Assembly (NCBI GenBank): GCA_016202605.1
Contig: JACQOJ010000016.1
Location: forward strand, 1 to 46,952
Reading direction: 5' to 3'
DNA length: 46,952 nt
Origin: Betaproteobacteria bacterium
Lineage (GTDB): Bacteria; Pseudomonadota; Gammaproteobacteria; Burkholderiales; SG8-41
Part shown: one piece after another, positions 36,938 to 46,551 of the stretch
Numbering within the stretch: position 1 is the first letter of the stretch
Layout of the letters: each line of letters starts with the position of its first letter
Notes under the pieces: model-generated
Told to the model about the DNA's origin: nothing
The model's input: the letters and a program-made list of their open reading frames with translations, nothing else
Database searches by the model: none
Translations under genes and position numbers: made by a program

Positions 36938-37340
36938 TGTGAACGGCGGCAAGCGCAGGGGGAACGCGCATGACCCCTTCGCATCCCCCGCTCACCGCCT
37001 TGATGACGATCGTCTGCAGTGACCTGTCGCGATACGTCAGCGCGCGCACCAGCATCGGCAGGTTCACCCCGGCGACCGCTTCGACCTTGCCCGGAATGAC
37101 CAGCTTGGCGGCGATGTTGGAAGGCGAACCTCCGTACATGTCGGTGAGGATCAGGACGCCGTGACCGCCGTCGAGATCCTTCAGCAGGGCACGCGCCTGC
37201 GGCACCAGCAGGACGGGATCGTCCTGGGCGGTGACGCCGAGCTGCCTCAGCCGCGCGGGTCGTTTGTTGAGCATGTGGCTCGCGCAGTGGATGAGACTTT
37301 CGCCGAGCGTGCCGTGAGTGATGATCAGGATGCCTATCAT
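36918..37340 (-). CDS. PTS EIIA component, mannose type
   Basis: A 140-residue EIIA of the mannose (EIIA-Man) fold with the phosphorylatable His in IIITHGTLGESL (residue 9-10) and the block LTDMYGGSPSNIAAKL. There is no EIIB or EIIC partner in the window. In Betaproteobacteria the EIIA-HPr-EI set is usually placed after gshB, as here, and probably acts as a regulatory phosphorelay. The last residues overlap the HPr start. Confidence 0.93.
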   Translation of the reverse strand: MIGILIITHGTLGESLIHCASHMLNKRPARLRQLGVTAQDDPVLLVPQARALLKDLDGGHGVLILTDMYGGSPSNIAAKLVIPGKVEAVAGVNLPMLVRALTYRDRSLQTIVIKAVSGGCEGVMRVPPALAAVHNAATGS

Positions 37341-37429
37341 GAGGCCTGCCTGGGGCTGTAACGCAATCGCAATATTCTACGCTCTTGCATTGCACCAAGC
37401 ATCTTGACCCAGCCAGTTGGCGAACAAGG

Positions 37430-37579
37430 CTAAAGCCACTTCTTGGTCGCCTCGGGCACCCTGGCAGCGAGATTACAGGCGGTGCCGGTCGCAACGTAGT
37501 CCCTGCGGCCGTCGAAACCGACCGCGCCCATCGTCGCATAGCCGTTCGCCAGACCCACCCCGAAGCCCAGGTCGAAGCC
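37430..37579 (-). pseudogene. Remnant of a class III adenylate/guanylate cyclase
   Basis: About 49 codons resemble the C-terminal half of a class III nucleotide cyclase: LGFGVGLANGYATMGAVGF, then GRRDYVATGTACNLAAR. Family members have a similar GRIGFEGRFDY...GTVVNLAARL stretch. Nothing upstream in frame resembles the rest of such a protein, and the reading stops shortly after. I read it as a decayed fragment. Confidence 0.6.
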
Positions 37580-37595
37580 GGATCGGTGGTCGCCG

Positions 37596-38090
37596 TCAAC
37601 CGCGCCGCAAGGTGCAGGTTGAGGTTGGCCATGATCCTGGCGTGGATAACAGGATTCCGCTTGCGGCATCGGTGCTCACGCGAATCTCGACCAGGCCGCG
37701 CGCACTGACGTATGGCGCATCCCCCGCGTCGCCGCGCTTGAACAGGACTGTCCCCGCTTCGACGTCAGCCGCCGTGAGATGCGATTGCAGCGGTTCCAGC
37801 TCGGTCTCGACCCGTTCCAGCGCGTGGTCAAGGTCGCGAAACCAGCACTTCCGTGGATCGGGAACATCGAGCCCGAGGTCGATGAGGGTCCTGTCGTGCG
37901 CATTGGCGGGATCGAGCCCGGCAATCAGGGTGGCTACGCCGCGCGAGGCAAGCTTCCTCGCGCTGGCGGCGACGATCTGGCAACCGGTCGAATCGAGCAC
38001 CGTCAGGCGCGAGCAGTCGATGATGCAGTAGCGCACGCCGTTCTCCGCCGCTCCGAGATTGCTCCCAGCAGGGAGCGCGGGGCATTGGAA
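37596..38090 (-). pseudogene. Remnant of a STAS plus cyclic-nucleotide-binding protein (SulP C terminus-like)
   Basis: An open frame with STAS-like sequence (RYCIIDCSRLTVLDSTGCQ, then LASRGVATLIAGLDPA) continues into a cyclic-nucleotide-binding start (GTVLFKRGDAGDAPYVSARG). It breaks off at GILLSTPGS, where the frame becomes unrelated. SulP-type anion transporters have this STAS-cNMP tail, but no membrane domain is present upstream. Start and end are approximate. Together with the cyclase remnant it marks a decayed region between gshB and the PTS genes. Confidence 0.55.
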
Positions 38091-38158
38091 CGCGGACTGT
38101 TATTATCGCCCCCGGGGCGAATATTTACACAGCCGGTCGCCTGAGGGAAGGGCGGGGC

Positions 38159-39106
38159 TTAACGACCGGCGCAGGCCGTCTCAACAGCGTCCATGAACAT
38201 CCCGGCGACATTGAACCCGGTCTGCTCGGTGATTTCCTGAAAGCACGTCGGGCTTGTGACATTGACCTCGGTCAGATAGTCGCCGATCACATCGAGCCCG
38301 ACCAGCAGCAGTCCCGCCGCGAGGAGCGGCGGGCCGAGGGTGGTTGCGATCTCGCGGTCGCGCCCGCTCAACTCGCGCGCCACGCCGCTCGCGCCGGCCG
38401 CCAGGTTGCCGCGCGTCTCGCCGGGCTTGGGAATGCGCGCCAGCGCGTACGGGACCGGCTGGCCGCCGATGAGCAGCACCCGCTTGTCGCCGTCCCGGAT
38501 TTCCGGAATGAAGCGCTGCGCCATGATGGTGCGGCGGCCGTAGTGCGTGAGCGTCTCGACGATGACGTTGACGTTGTGGTCACCCTCGTGCACCCGGAAT
38601 ACGGAAGTGCCGCCCATGCCGTCCAGCGGCTTCAGAATCACGTCGCGATGCTCGGCGAGGAACTCGCGAATCAGATCTTCCCTGCGTGTCACCAGCGACG
38701 GCGGCGTGAACTGCGCAAAGCGCGCGATGGCCATTTTTTCGTTGAAGTCGCGAATCGCGCGCGGCCGGTTGAACACGCGGGCGCCCTGCGCCTCGGCGAG
38801 TTCGAGCAGATACGTGCTGTAGACGTATTCCATGTCGAACGGCGGGTCCTTGCGCATGAACACGGCATCGAAATCCTCGAGCGGCGTTTCGCGCGGTGCG
38901 TCGAGGCGATACCAGGCATCCTTGTTCCCGGTGAAGTGCAGGCGGCTGGCATGGCCCGCGACCCGCGCCTTGCGCCAGACGAGATCCTCCTGCTGCATGG
39001 CGTGAAGCTCGTGGCCGCGCGCGGCCGCTTCGCGCATCATTGCGTAGGTGGTGTCCTTGTAGATCTTGAAATCGTCGAGCGGATCGACGATAAACGCGAG
39101 TTTCAT
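38159..39106 (-). CDS. gshB: Glutathione synthetase
   Basis: ATP-grasp ligase of 315 residues that adds glycine to gamma-glutamylcysteine. Visible blocks are LAFIVDPLDDFKIYKDTTYAMM, FMRKDPPFDMEYVYSTY, the ATP loop KPLDGMGGTSVFRV and the C-terminal YLTEVNVTSPTCFQEI. Just downstream TCGCC/GGCGA at 38118-38132 could make a small stem. The gene is upstream of the EIIA-HPr-EI genes on the same strand but separated by the decayed fragments. Confidence 0.96.
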   Translation of the reverse strand: MKLAFIVDPLDDFKIYKDTTYAMMREAAARGHELHAMQQEDLVWRKARVAGHASRLHFTGNKDAWYRLDAPRETPLEDFDAVFMRKDPPFDMEYVYSTYLLELAEAQGARVFNRPRAIRDFNEKMAIARFAQFTPPSLVTRREDLIREFLAEHRDVILKPLDGMGGTSVFRVHEGDHNVNVIVETLTHYGRRTIMAQRFIPEIRDGDKRVLLIGGQPVPYALARIPKPGETRGNLAAGASGVARELSGRDREIATTLGPPLLAAGLLLVGLDVIGDYLTEVNVTSPTCFQEITEQTGFNVAGMFMDAVETACAGR

Positions 39107-39412
39107 CGAATTCCGTGGCCAGTGGAGCGCTGTGCGGAGTTCAAAGTTAGAAGTTCAAGGTTCAAGGTTCAAGGTTCGAAGTTCGGAGGTGAGTGTTCGG
39201 TTTAGCGGCCACTGGTCCCGGTCACAGGTCACGACCACTGATCACCGGTCACGCCTTTGAGCGTCGGTCATCGGACGCCTTGCGCCGGCGCTCCGCGATT
39301 GTCGGTCCGTCGCGTGTCCGGGTCAATTATTATAGCCGCGGCCGTTCGGGAGATACGCAAAAAAACGGGCGCCCGCAGGCGCCCGTGAAGCTACACGCAG
39401 ATTCCCGATCGA
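39107..39412. repeat. Gene-free gap with GTTCAAG and GGTCAC word repeats
   Basis: This 306-base gap upstream of gshB holds no plausible gene. 39138-39186 consists of about seven imperfect GTTCAAG units. 39214-39253 consists of GGTCACAGGTCACGACCACT and similar units. A short pair, GGCCAGTGG (about 39117-39125) and GGCCACTGG (39207-39215), flanks the first block in inverted orientation. The amtB terminator lies at the far end. Confidence 0.65.
39359..39386 (-). terminator. Intrinsic terminator after amtB
   Basis: A nine-pair stem ACGGGCGCC/GGCGCCCGT (39365-39373 with 39378-39386) with loop of four is followed on the minus strand by six or more T. It sits 27 bases after the amtB stop. Confidence 0.85.
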
Positions 39413-40888
39413 TCAGGCGTGGTAGGCGGTCTCGCCGTGTGAATTGATGTCGAGACCTTCGCGTTCCTCTTCTTCCGTGACGCGCAGTCCTACCAGCAGA
39501 TCGGCGATCTTGAAGGCGACGAACGCCACCACCGCGGTCCAGATTATGGTGACGCCGACCGCCTGAGCTTGTATCCACACCTGATCGATGATCGGGTTGG
39601 AACCGACCTTTCCCGTCACCCAGTCGGTGACGAGTCCCGGCCCGCCGAGGCTTTGCGCGTTGAACACGCCCGTCAACAGCGCGCCCAGGATGCCGCCCAC
39701 GGCGTGCACGCCGAACACGTCGAGCGAGTCGTCCGCGCCCAGCATTTTCTTGAGGCCGTTGACGCCCCACAGGCACACGAACCCCGCGGCGAACCCGATC
39801 ACGAACGCGCCGGGAATACCGACGTTGCCCGCCGCCGGCGTGATCGCCACCAGTCCGGCCACGGCGCCCGAGGCCGCACCCAGCATCGAGGGCTTGCCCT
39901 TGAAGATCCACTCGCCCAAGGTCCAGGCGAGCACCGCGCAGGCGGTCGCGAGGAACGTGTTCATGAAGGCCAGCGTCGCGGAAGTTCCCGCCTCGAGCGC
40001 GGAGCCCGCGTTGAAGCCGAACCAGCCCACCCACAGCAGCGAGGCGCCGATCATGGTCATCGGCACGTTGTGCGGTGTCAGTGCTTCCTTGCCGAAGCCG
40101 ATGCGCCTGCCGATCATGTAGGCGCCCACCAGGCCCGCGACGCCGGCATTGATATGCACGACGGTGCCGCCAGCGAAGTCGAGCGCGCCCCACTGCCACA
40201 ACAGACCCGCTTTCGCGTTCAGCGCATCGACGAGCTTGGGATCGGTGTAGGCGTCGGGACCGGCCCAGAACCAGACCATGTGCGCGATCGGCGCGTAGGC
40301 GAACGTGAACCACAGGGCCGCGAAGATCAGCACCGCGGAGAACTTCGCCCGCTCGGCAAACGCGCCGAGGATAAGGCAGCAGGTGATCGCAGCGAAGGTG
40401 GCCTGGAAGGCGACGAACAGCAGCTCGGGAATGACGACTCCTTTGCTGAAAGTGGCGCCCATCGCGAACTCGCCCTTGACCGAATCGAACGTGCCGCCGA
40501 GGAACAGTCTGTCGAAGCCGCCGAAGAACGCGTTGCCCTCCGAAAACGCCAGGCTGTAGCCGTACACGGCCCACAGCACGGTGATGAGGGAGAACACCAC
40601 GAACACCTGCATCAGCACCGAGAGCATGTTCTTGGCGCGCACCATGCCGCCGTAGAACAAGGCGAGGGCCGGGATGCTCATCATGATCACCAGCACCGTG
40701 GACACCAACATCCATGAGACATCGCCCTTATTGGGCGTCGGAGCGGGGACCGCTGCAGCGGCAGCCGGGGCCGCCGGCGCCGGCGCGGACGCAGCCGGTT
40801 TGTCGGCTGGCTTGTCCTGCGCATGCGCCGGCAGAATCGCCAGACTGAGGGCGCCGAACAGCGCGCAGATAGACAATAGCTTTTTCAT
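39413..40888 (-). CDS. amtB: Ammonium transporter AmtB
   Basis: Trimeric inner-membrane ammonium channel, 491 residues, longer than typical. It begins with a cleavable signal peptide (ending PAHAQ, about residue 24), then an Ala/Pro-rich stretch (about 25-55), then eleven hydrophobic helices. Conserved blocks include FYGGMVRAKNMLSVLMQ, DFAGGTVVHINAGVAGLVGAY, WVGWFGFNAGSA and FGVHAVGGILGALLTG with the paired pore histidines. It follows glnK by 13 bases, the usual pairing in which the PII protein blocks the channel when nitrogen is plentiful. Confidence 0.96.
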   Translation of the reverse strand: MKKLLSICALFGALSLAILPAHAQDKPADKPAASAPAPAAPAAAAAVPAPTPNKGDVSWMLVSTVLVIMMSIPALALFYGGMVRAKNMLSVLMQVFVVFSLITVLWAVYGYSLAFSEGNAFFGGFDRLFLGGTFDSVKGEFAMGATFSKGVVIPELLFVAFQATFAAITCCLILGAFAERAKFSAVLIFAALWFTFAYAPIAHMVWFWAGPDAYTDPKLVDALNAKAGLLWQWGALDFAGGTVVHINAGVAGLVGAYMIGRRIGFGKEALTPHNVPMTMIGASLLWVGWFGFNAGSALEAGTSATLAFMNTFLATACAVLAWTLGEWIFKGKPSMLGAASGAVAGLVAITPAAGNVGIPGAFVIGFAAGFVCLWGVNGLKKMLGADDSLDVFGVHAVGGILGALLTGVFNAQSLGGPGLVTDWVTGKVGSNPIIDQVWIQAQAVGVTIIWTAVVAFVAFKIADLLVGLRVTEEEEREGLDINSHGETAYHA

Positions 40889-40901
40889 GACCGGTATCTC
40901 C

Positions 40902-42105
<1,204 letters not shown>

Positions 42106-42155
42106 GGTTGCCCCTTTCGTTGTCGACAAATATGCGATATCGCGCAGCGAGACTC

Positions 42156-42171
42156 AGCACGTACCGTGCCA
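42156..42171 (-). promoter_or_regulatory. Sigma-54 promoter of the porin-glnK-amtB operon
   Basis: TGGCACGGTACGTGCT on the minus strand matches the -24/-12 consensus (TGGCACG, four bases, TTGCW) with one mismatch. GG and GC are at the invariant spacing. The start of transcription would be near 42145, about 40 bases before the porin ATG. Confidence 0.85.
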
Positions 42172-42231
42172 GGTGAAAATACACAAATAAACATGGCATT
42201 ATGCGTTAGCTTCGGGGACGAAAACTACGCG

Positions 42232-42282
42232 TGCGCACCAAACAGGGGCGTGTTGAAGCGCGCGCGCACTAAACTCGTGCGC
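42232..42282 (-). promoter_or_regulatory. Two NtrC-type enhancer sites
   Basis: GCGCAC-N7-GTGCGC (42264-42282) fits the NtrC dyad pattern GCAC-N7-GTGC perfectly. A second, one-mismatch copy GCAC-N7-GGGC lies at 42235-42249. Centres are about 31 bases apart (three helical turns) and about 97 and 128 bases upstream of the predicted start, normal for NtrC activation at sigma-54 promoters. Confidence 0.7.
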
Positions 42283-42340
42283 CAGCCGGGGCCCGTGGCA
42301 ACGGGGTCACGGAAGACGTGATCTCAGCGTCCGCTGCCCA

Positions 42341-42398
42341 CTGTCAGCCGGCAACCGTCGACTGGCAACCGCCGACTGGCGACTGGCAACTGGCAAGT
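42341..42398. repeat. ACTGGCAAC word repeat in the 42.1-42.45 kb gap
   Basis: About six imperfect units (CGACTGGCAAC, CGACTGGCG, ACTGGCAAC, TGGCAAGTG) lie in the 349-base gap between the porin and ubiK starts. The rest of that gap holds the sigma-54 promoter and NtrC sites and no gene. Confidence 0.6.
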
Positions 42399-42454
42399 GA
42401 CTTGGATTAACGTGTGCCGGATTTGCTACACTCGGCGCCATAACGGGTGGCGAC

Positions 42455-42700
42455 ATGGCGAATCAGAAACTTATCGATGACATCAACGAGAAGGTAAAGG
42501 CGCTTTTCGCCCAAAGCCCGGCCGCGGATCTGGAAAAAAATCTGCGCGCGATGCTGACCTCGCTCTTCAGTCGCCTCGACCTCGTAACGCGCGAAGAATT
42601 CGACGTTCAACGCGAGGTCCTTGCCCGCACCCGCCAAAAACTCACGGACCTCGAAGCGAAACTCTCGGAACTGGAAGCGCGCATGAAGGATGAGGGGTGA
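42455..42700 (+). CDS. ubiK: Ubiquinone biosynthesis accessory factor UbiK (YqiC-like)
   Basis: An 81-residue trimeric coiled-coil protein assisting aerobic ubiquinone synthesis. [18 protein letters not shown] and [25 protein letters not shown] are the family hallmarks; the second half is coiled coil. A 144-base gap with a word repeat (42808-42842) separates it from comM. Confidence 0.9.
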   Translation: MANQKLIDDINEKVKALFAQSPAADLEKNLRAMLTSLFSRLDLVTREEFDVQREVLARTRQKLTDLEAKLSELEARMKDEG

Positions 42701-42807
42701 AGTAAGGCCAGCCTGGCCCGGCTTTTCCCTGCACCTTCATTCTTGACTCCTGCGCATTCCTCCTTCCCTTTTCGGCCTCGTGTAGTCACACCGCCGGGTC
42801 GGGGCGT

Positions 42808-42842
42808 TAAGCGCTCATCGCTCAACACTCAGCGCTCAACGC
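42808..42842. repeat. GCGCTCAAC word repeat before comM
   Basis: Four imperfect GCGCTCA(T/A)C units directly precede the comM start codon at 42845. Confidence 0.5.
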
Positions 42843-42844
42843 GT

Positions 42845-44341
42845 ATGTCCCTCGCCGTGCTCTACAGCCGCGCGCTCTCCGGCATGGATGCGCCGCTCGT
42901 CACCGTGGAGGCGCATCTCGCCAACGGCCTGCCAAGCTTCACGGTGGTGGGCCTGCCCGAAGCCGAGGTGAAGGAAGCCAAGGACCGCGTGCGCGCCGCG
43001 CTGCAGAACGCGCGGTTCGAGTTTCCCGCGCGGCGGATTACGGTCAACCTGGCGCCGGCCGACCTGCCCAAGGAAAGCGGGCGTTTCGATCTGCCGATCG
43101 CGGTCGGCATCCTCGCGGCTTCGGGCCAGATTCCCTCCGAAGGACTCACGCGTTACGAATTTGCCGGAGAACTCGCGTTGACCGGCGACCTGCGGCCGAT
43201 CCGCGGCGCGCTGGCCATGACCCTCAGGGCGGCGCGCGATCAGCGCGCCTTCATTCTGCCCCCGGAAAACGCCCGCGAAGCCGCGCTGGTCGAAAACGCC
43301 CTCGTTTATCCGGCGCGCTCGCTGCTCGACGTCTGCGCACATCTCGCCGGACGCGAGAGCCTGTCCCGCTACGCCGCAAGACCATCCGCGGGCGCCAACG
43401 CCTACCTCGACATGGCGGACGTGCGGGGCCAGGCACATGCCAGGCGCGCGCTCGAAGTCGCCGCCGCGGGGGGGCACAGCGTGCTCATGGTGGGACCGCC
43501 GGGCACCGGGAAGACCATGCTCGCCTCGAGGCTCCCCGGAATACTGCCGCCGATGAGCGAGGAGGAGGCGCTGGCTTCAGCGGCGATCCAGTCGCTCGGA
43601 AGCAATGGATTCGACGTCGCCAACTGGAAGAGACGACCGTACCGCGCGCCCCATCACACGGCGTCGGCGGTGGCACTGGTCGGGGGCGGCGGCAATCCGC
43701 GGCCGGGCGAGATATCCATGGCGATGCACGGCGTGCTCTTCCTCGACGAGCTGCCGGAGTTCGGCCGCGCGGTGCTCGAAGTGCTGCGCGAACCGCTGGA
43801 ATCGGGCCGGATCAGCGTGTCGCGCGCGGCGCGGCAGGCCGAATTTCCCGCGGAATTCCAGTTGGTGGCGGCGATGAATCCCTGTCCCTGCGGTTACCTC
43901 GCGCATCACAACGGCCGCTGCCGCTGCACCCCGGATCAGGTCGCGCGCTATCGTTCGCGAGTTTCCGGCCCGCTGCTCGATCGCATCGATCTCCAGCTCG
44001 AAGTGCCGGCGGTGCCGCAGGAGGATCTCACGCGCGCGGCAAACGGGGAGCCTTCGGCGGCGATTCGCACCCGCGTGAGCGCGGCGCGCGAACGCCAGCT
44101 CGCGCGACAAGGCAAGCCCAATGCGCGGCTCGGGGCACGCGAGATCGACCGCCATTGCGCGCCGGACGCGCAGGGCGAGAATCTGCTGAAGCAGGCGATC
44201 AGTCGGCTTGGACTATCCGCGCGTGCTTACCATCGCGTGCTGAAGGTGGCGCGCAGCATCGCCGACCTCGCGGGCGCGGAACGCATCGCCGCGATGCATG
44301 TAGCGGAAGCGATTCAGTACCGCCGATTCGAGCGCGAGTAG
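42845..44341 (+). CDS. comM: ComM/YifB-family Mg-chelatase-like AAA+ ATPase
   Basis: Helicase-type ATPase of 498 residues; in naturally competent Vibrio ComM drives branch migration during transformation. The N-terminal ChlI-like domain (about 20-140) has VTVEAHLANGLPSFTVVGLPEA. The AAA+ core has Walker A GPPGTGKTMLASRLPG (about 218) and Walker B VLFLDELPEF (about 300). A Zn-type cysteine cluster NPCPCGY...CRCTP and the C-terminal RAYHRVLKVARSIADLAG follow. The ATG at 42845 is favoured over the in-frame 42743, which reads through the repeat. Its presence does not itself prove competence. Confidence 0.93.
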   Translation: MSLAVLYSRALSGMDAPLVTVEAHLANGLPSFTVVGLPEAEVKEAKDRVRAALQNARFEFPARRITVNLAPADLPKESGRFDLPIAVGILAASGQIPSEGLTRYEFAGELALTGDLRPIRGALAMTLRAARDQRAFILPPENAREAALVENALVYPARSLLDVCAHLAGRESLSRYAARPSAGANAYLDMADVRGQAHARRALEVAAAGGHSVLMVGPPGTGKTMLASRLPGILPPMSEEEALASAAIQSLGSNGFDVANWKRRPYRAPHHTASAVALVGGGGNPRPGEISMAMHGVLFLDELPEFGRAVLEVLREPLESGRISVSRAARQAEFPAEFQLVAAMNPCPCGYLAHHNGRCRCTPDQVARYRSRVSGPLLDRIDLQLEVPAVPQEDLTRAANGEPSAAIRTRVSAARERQLARQGKPNARLGAREIDRHCAPDAQGENLLKQAISRLGLSARAYHRVLKVARSIADLAGAERIAAMHVAEAIQYRRFERE

Positions 44342-44448
44342 GGCTCTGCGCGTATCCAGTGCTGCCTGCTTGCGCCCGCCCACCCGGTTGGCCCGAAAAC
44401 GTGGGCGCAACAAACAGGTACGGCAGATGGCGCCTTACATTGCGGGTC

Positions 44449-45297
44449 TTAGAAAAAGGCCGTGCCCCTCATCGCATAGTTGCCCGCTTCGCTGGCCGTC
44501 CACATATCCGCCTGAATGGTTGCGGGATCGAATCTGCCGTTCACGGTGAAGGCATGGCCGGCAAATATCGGGTGCTGCGCGCGATACTCGAATTTCTTGA
44601 TCGGCGCCGGCGCATTTTGCCGGCACAGATCAAGCAGCAGTGTCGCCTGCAATGGCCCGTGCACCACCAGCCCCGGATAGTGTTCATCGTTGATCGCGTA
44701 GTCCTTGTCGTAGTGGATACGGTGCCCATTGAACGTCAGCGCCGAGTAACGGAAGAGCATCACGGCATCGGGCACAACGCGGCGCGTCCATTGCGCGCTG
44801 GCCGGCGCAAGCTTCCCGGGCGGCATGGGGTCGCCTTTCTTCGCGGCTTCGCGGTAAACGATGTTCTGCTCTTCGACGATGGCGGCTCCCGCTGATCCGG
44901 CAATCGTGTGTCGTACGGTGACAAACACGAGAGTACCGCTGCGCCCTGACTTGGGTTCGACCGATACGATCTCCGACTCGCGCGTCACGTTATCACCGAT
45001 CACGAGCGGTCGCAGAAACTCGATCCGGCCGCCAGCCCACATCCGCCGTGGCAGCGGCACCGGCGGCAGGAACCCGCCGCGCTTCGGATGGCCGTCGACC
45101 CCTACCTCGGAAGGGGGCTTTGCTTCCAGGAAATAGATCCAGTGCCAGCCCGGCGGGAGAGGCTTGCCGTTCTCGATGGAAATCTTCTGATCATCAACAG
45201 TCGCAGCCAATGCCGTAACCGGCCAGGATGCCACGACGTCTCTTCGGATTTCCTTCCTGCCAACCCAGCCACAAAGCTGCTCGAAATTGTCCGTCAT
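44449..45297 (-). CDS. HTD2-type acyl-CoA hydratase (itaconyl/mesaconyl-C4-CoA hydratase family)
   Basis: A 282-residue double-hotdog hydratase. The N-terminal part (about 1-145) has PPGWHWIYFLEAKPPSEVGVDGHPKRGGFLPPVPLPRRMWAGG. The C-terminal half holds the hydratase motif FNGHRIHYDKDYA and PGLVVHGPLQATLLLDLC. Relatives hydrate itaconyl-CoA or mesaconyl-C4-CoA. The neighbouring family III CoA-transferase fits a dicarboxylate route, but no citramalyl-CoA lyase is visible. Substrate therefore unassigned. Confidence 0.82.
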   Translation of the reverse strand: MTDNFEQLCGWVGRKEIRRDVVASWPVTALAATVDDQKISIENGKPLPPGWHWIYFLEAKPPSEVGVDGHPKRGGFLPPVPLPRRMWAGGRIEFLRPLVIGDNVTRESEIVSVEPKSGRSGTLVFVTVRHTIAGSAGAAIVEEQNIVYREAAKKGDPMPPGKLAPASAQWTRRVVPDAVMLFRYSALTFNGHRIHYDKDYAINDEHYPGLVVHGPLQATLLLDLCRQNAPAPIKKFEYRAQHPIFAGHAFTVNGRFDPATIQADMWTASEAGNYAMRGTAFF

Positions 45298-45359
45298 GCG
45301 ATTTCCGAAAGAAGAATTGAACGAGATACTTGCGTATTAACGACCAACAGTCCCACGGC

Positions 45360-46547
45360 TCAAGTGACCGGAGCACCTGCTTTGATACCCAGCCATTCCG
45401 CTAGCACCTCGTCATTGTGCTGCCCGAGCAGCGGCGGCTGCTGCAGCTTTGCTTGCGTTTCCGACATCTTCCAAGGTGGTCCAACAACCCTGATCTTGCC
45501 AGAGCGCGGATGGTCGAGTTCGTGTATGAGACCACGGTGCGCAACTTGAGGATCTTCTAGGGCCTGCGCATAGTCGTTCACCAACGCATACGGAATGCCG
45601 TATCCCTCGAGACGCGCCATCCAATAACGCGAGTCATGCTCTGCAAAGCGCCGCTCGATCGCTTCGTTTACTTCCTCGCGATTTTGCACTCGCTCGGGCA
45701 TGGTTCGAAACCGCGGATGCTCTATCCATTCCTCTTTGCCCATGGCCTCGCAAAACGGCTTCCACTGTTCTTGGTTGTGCACCATCATGGCGATGTACAG
45801 ATCATCGGCGGCGCGATAGGTATTTGCCGGCACGCGTATCGGGTTCTCGTTCCCAAGGCGGCCCGGGGAAATTCCCGCCTGCAACGTTTCCCCCATCCGT
45901 GTGCCCACGGATGCGAGTAACGCGTCCTGCATGCTGAGATCGATATATTGACCACCCCCGGCATCGGTCACCAGGCGCAGCGCGTTCACTATCGTGTACG
46001 CAGCAAACATGCCGGCAATAACGTCGGCGAGCGGCGCACCGACCATCGTCGGTTCACCATCCGGGAGGCCTGTAACGCTCATGATGCCGGTGACGGCCTG
46101 AATGATGGGATCGAGCGCGGGGCGATTGCGGTATGGGCCGGTCTGGCCGAAGCCGGACAACGAACAGTATACAAGCCGGGGATTGAGTTTATACGCAATC
46201 TCCCAGTCAACTCCAAGTCGCCTGGCTGTACCGGGAGAGAAATTCTCGACGAGAACATCGGCGCGCTCGAGTAACTTTAGCGCTACCGATTGATCGTCCG
46301 CGTCCTTCAGGTTTAAAGCGACACTTCTTTTGGAGCGATTCAGCGCGTTGAAATAATCCTCATGACCTTCGCGTCCTGCATAAGGCACAGTGCGGCGCAA
46401 ATCGTCGCCATGTCCGGGTCGCTCGATCTTCACAACATCAGCACCCATGTCAGCCAGCATCATCGTGCAATACGGACCAGCAACGACCTGGGTGAGGTCG
46501 AGAACACGTATGCCTGTCAACGGAAATTTGGACCTGCGTTCGACCAT
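45360..46547 (-). CDS. CaiB/BaiF family III CoA-transferase
   Basis: A 395-residue CoA-transferase. N-terminal GIRVLDLTQVVAGPYCTMMLADMGADVVKIERPG is diagnostic, and the catalytic Asp is in VGAPLADVIAGMFAAYT. NFSPGTARRLGVDWE and YCSLSGFGQTGPYRNRPALDPI are further family blocks. It is flanked by two hydratase genes on the same strand, indicating activation and hydration of a carboxylic acid. The CoA acceptor is not predictable. Confidence 0.92.
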   Translation of the reverse strand: MVERRSKFPLTGIRVLDLTQVVAGPYCTMMLADMGADVVKIERPGHGDDLRRTVPYAGREGHEDYFNALNRSKRSVALNLKDADDQSVALKLLERADVLVENFSPGTARRLGVDWEIAYKLNPRLVYCSLSGFGQTGPYRNRPALDPIIQAVTGIMSVTGLPDGEPTMVGAPLADVIAGMFAAYTIVNALRLVTDAGGGQYIDLSMQDALLASVGTRMGETLQAGISPGRLGNENPIRVPANTYRAADDLYIAMMVHNQEQWKPFCEAMGKEEWIEHPRFRTMPERVQNREEVNEAIERRFAEHDSRYWMARLEGYGIPYALVNDYAQALEDPQVAHRGLIHELDHPRSGKIRVVGPPWKMSETQAKLQQPPLLGQHNDEVLAEWLGIKAGAPVT

Positions 46548-46551
46548 GGTC

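Noticed and set aside
37417-38031. 204-codon plus-strand frame across the pseudogene region
   Set aside because: Low-complexity Arg/Ser/Pro translation; the minus strand holds recognisable STAS and cyclase remnants instead.
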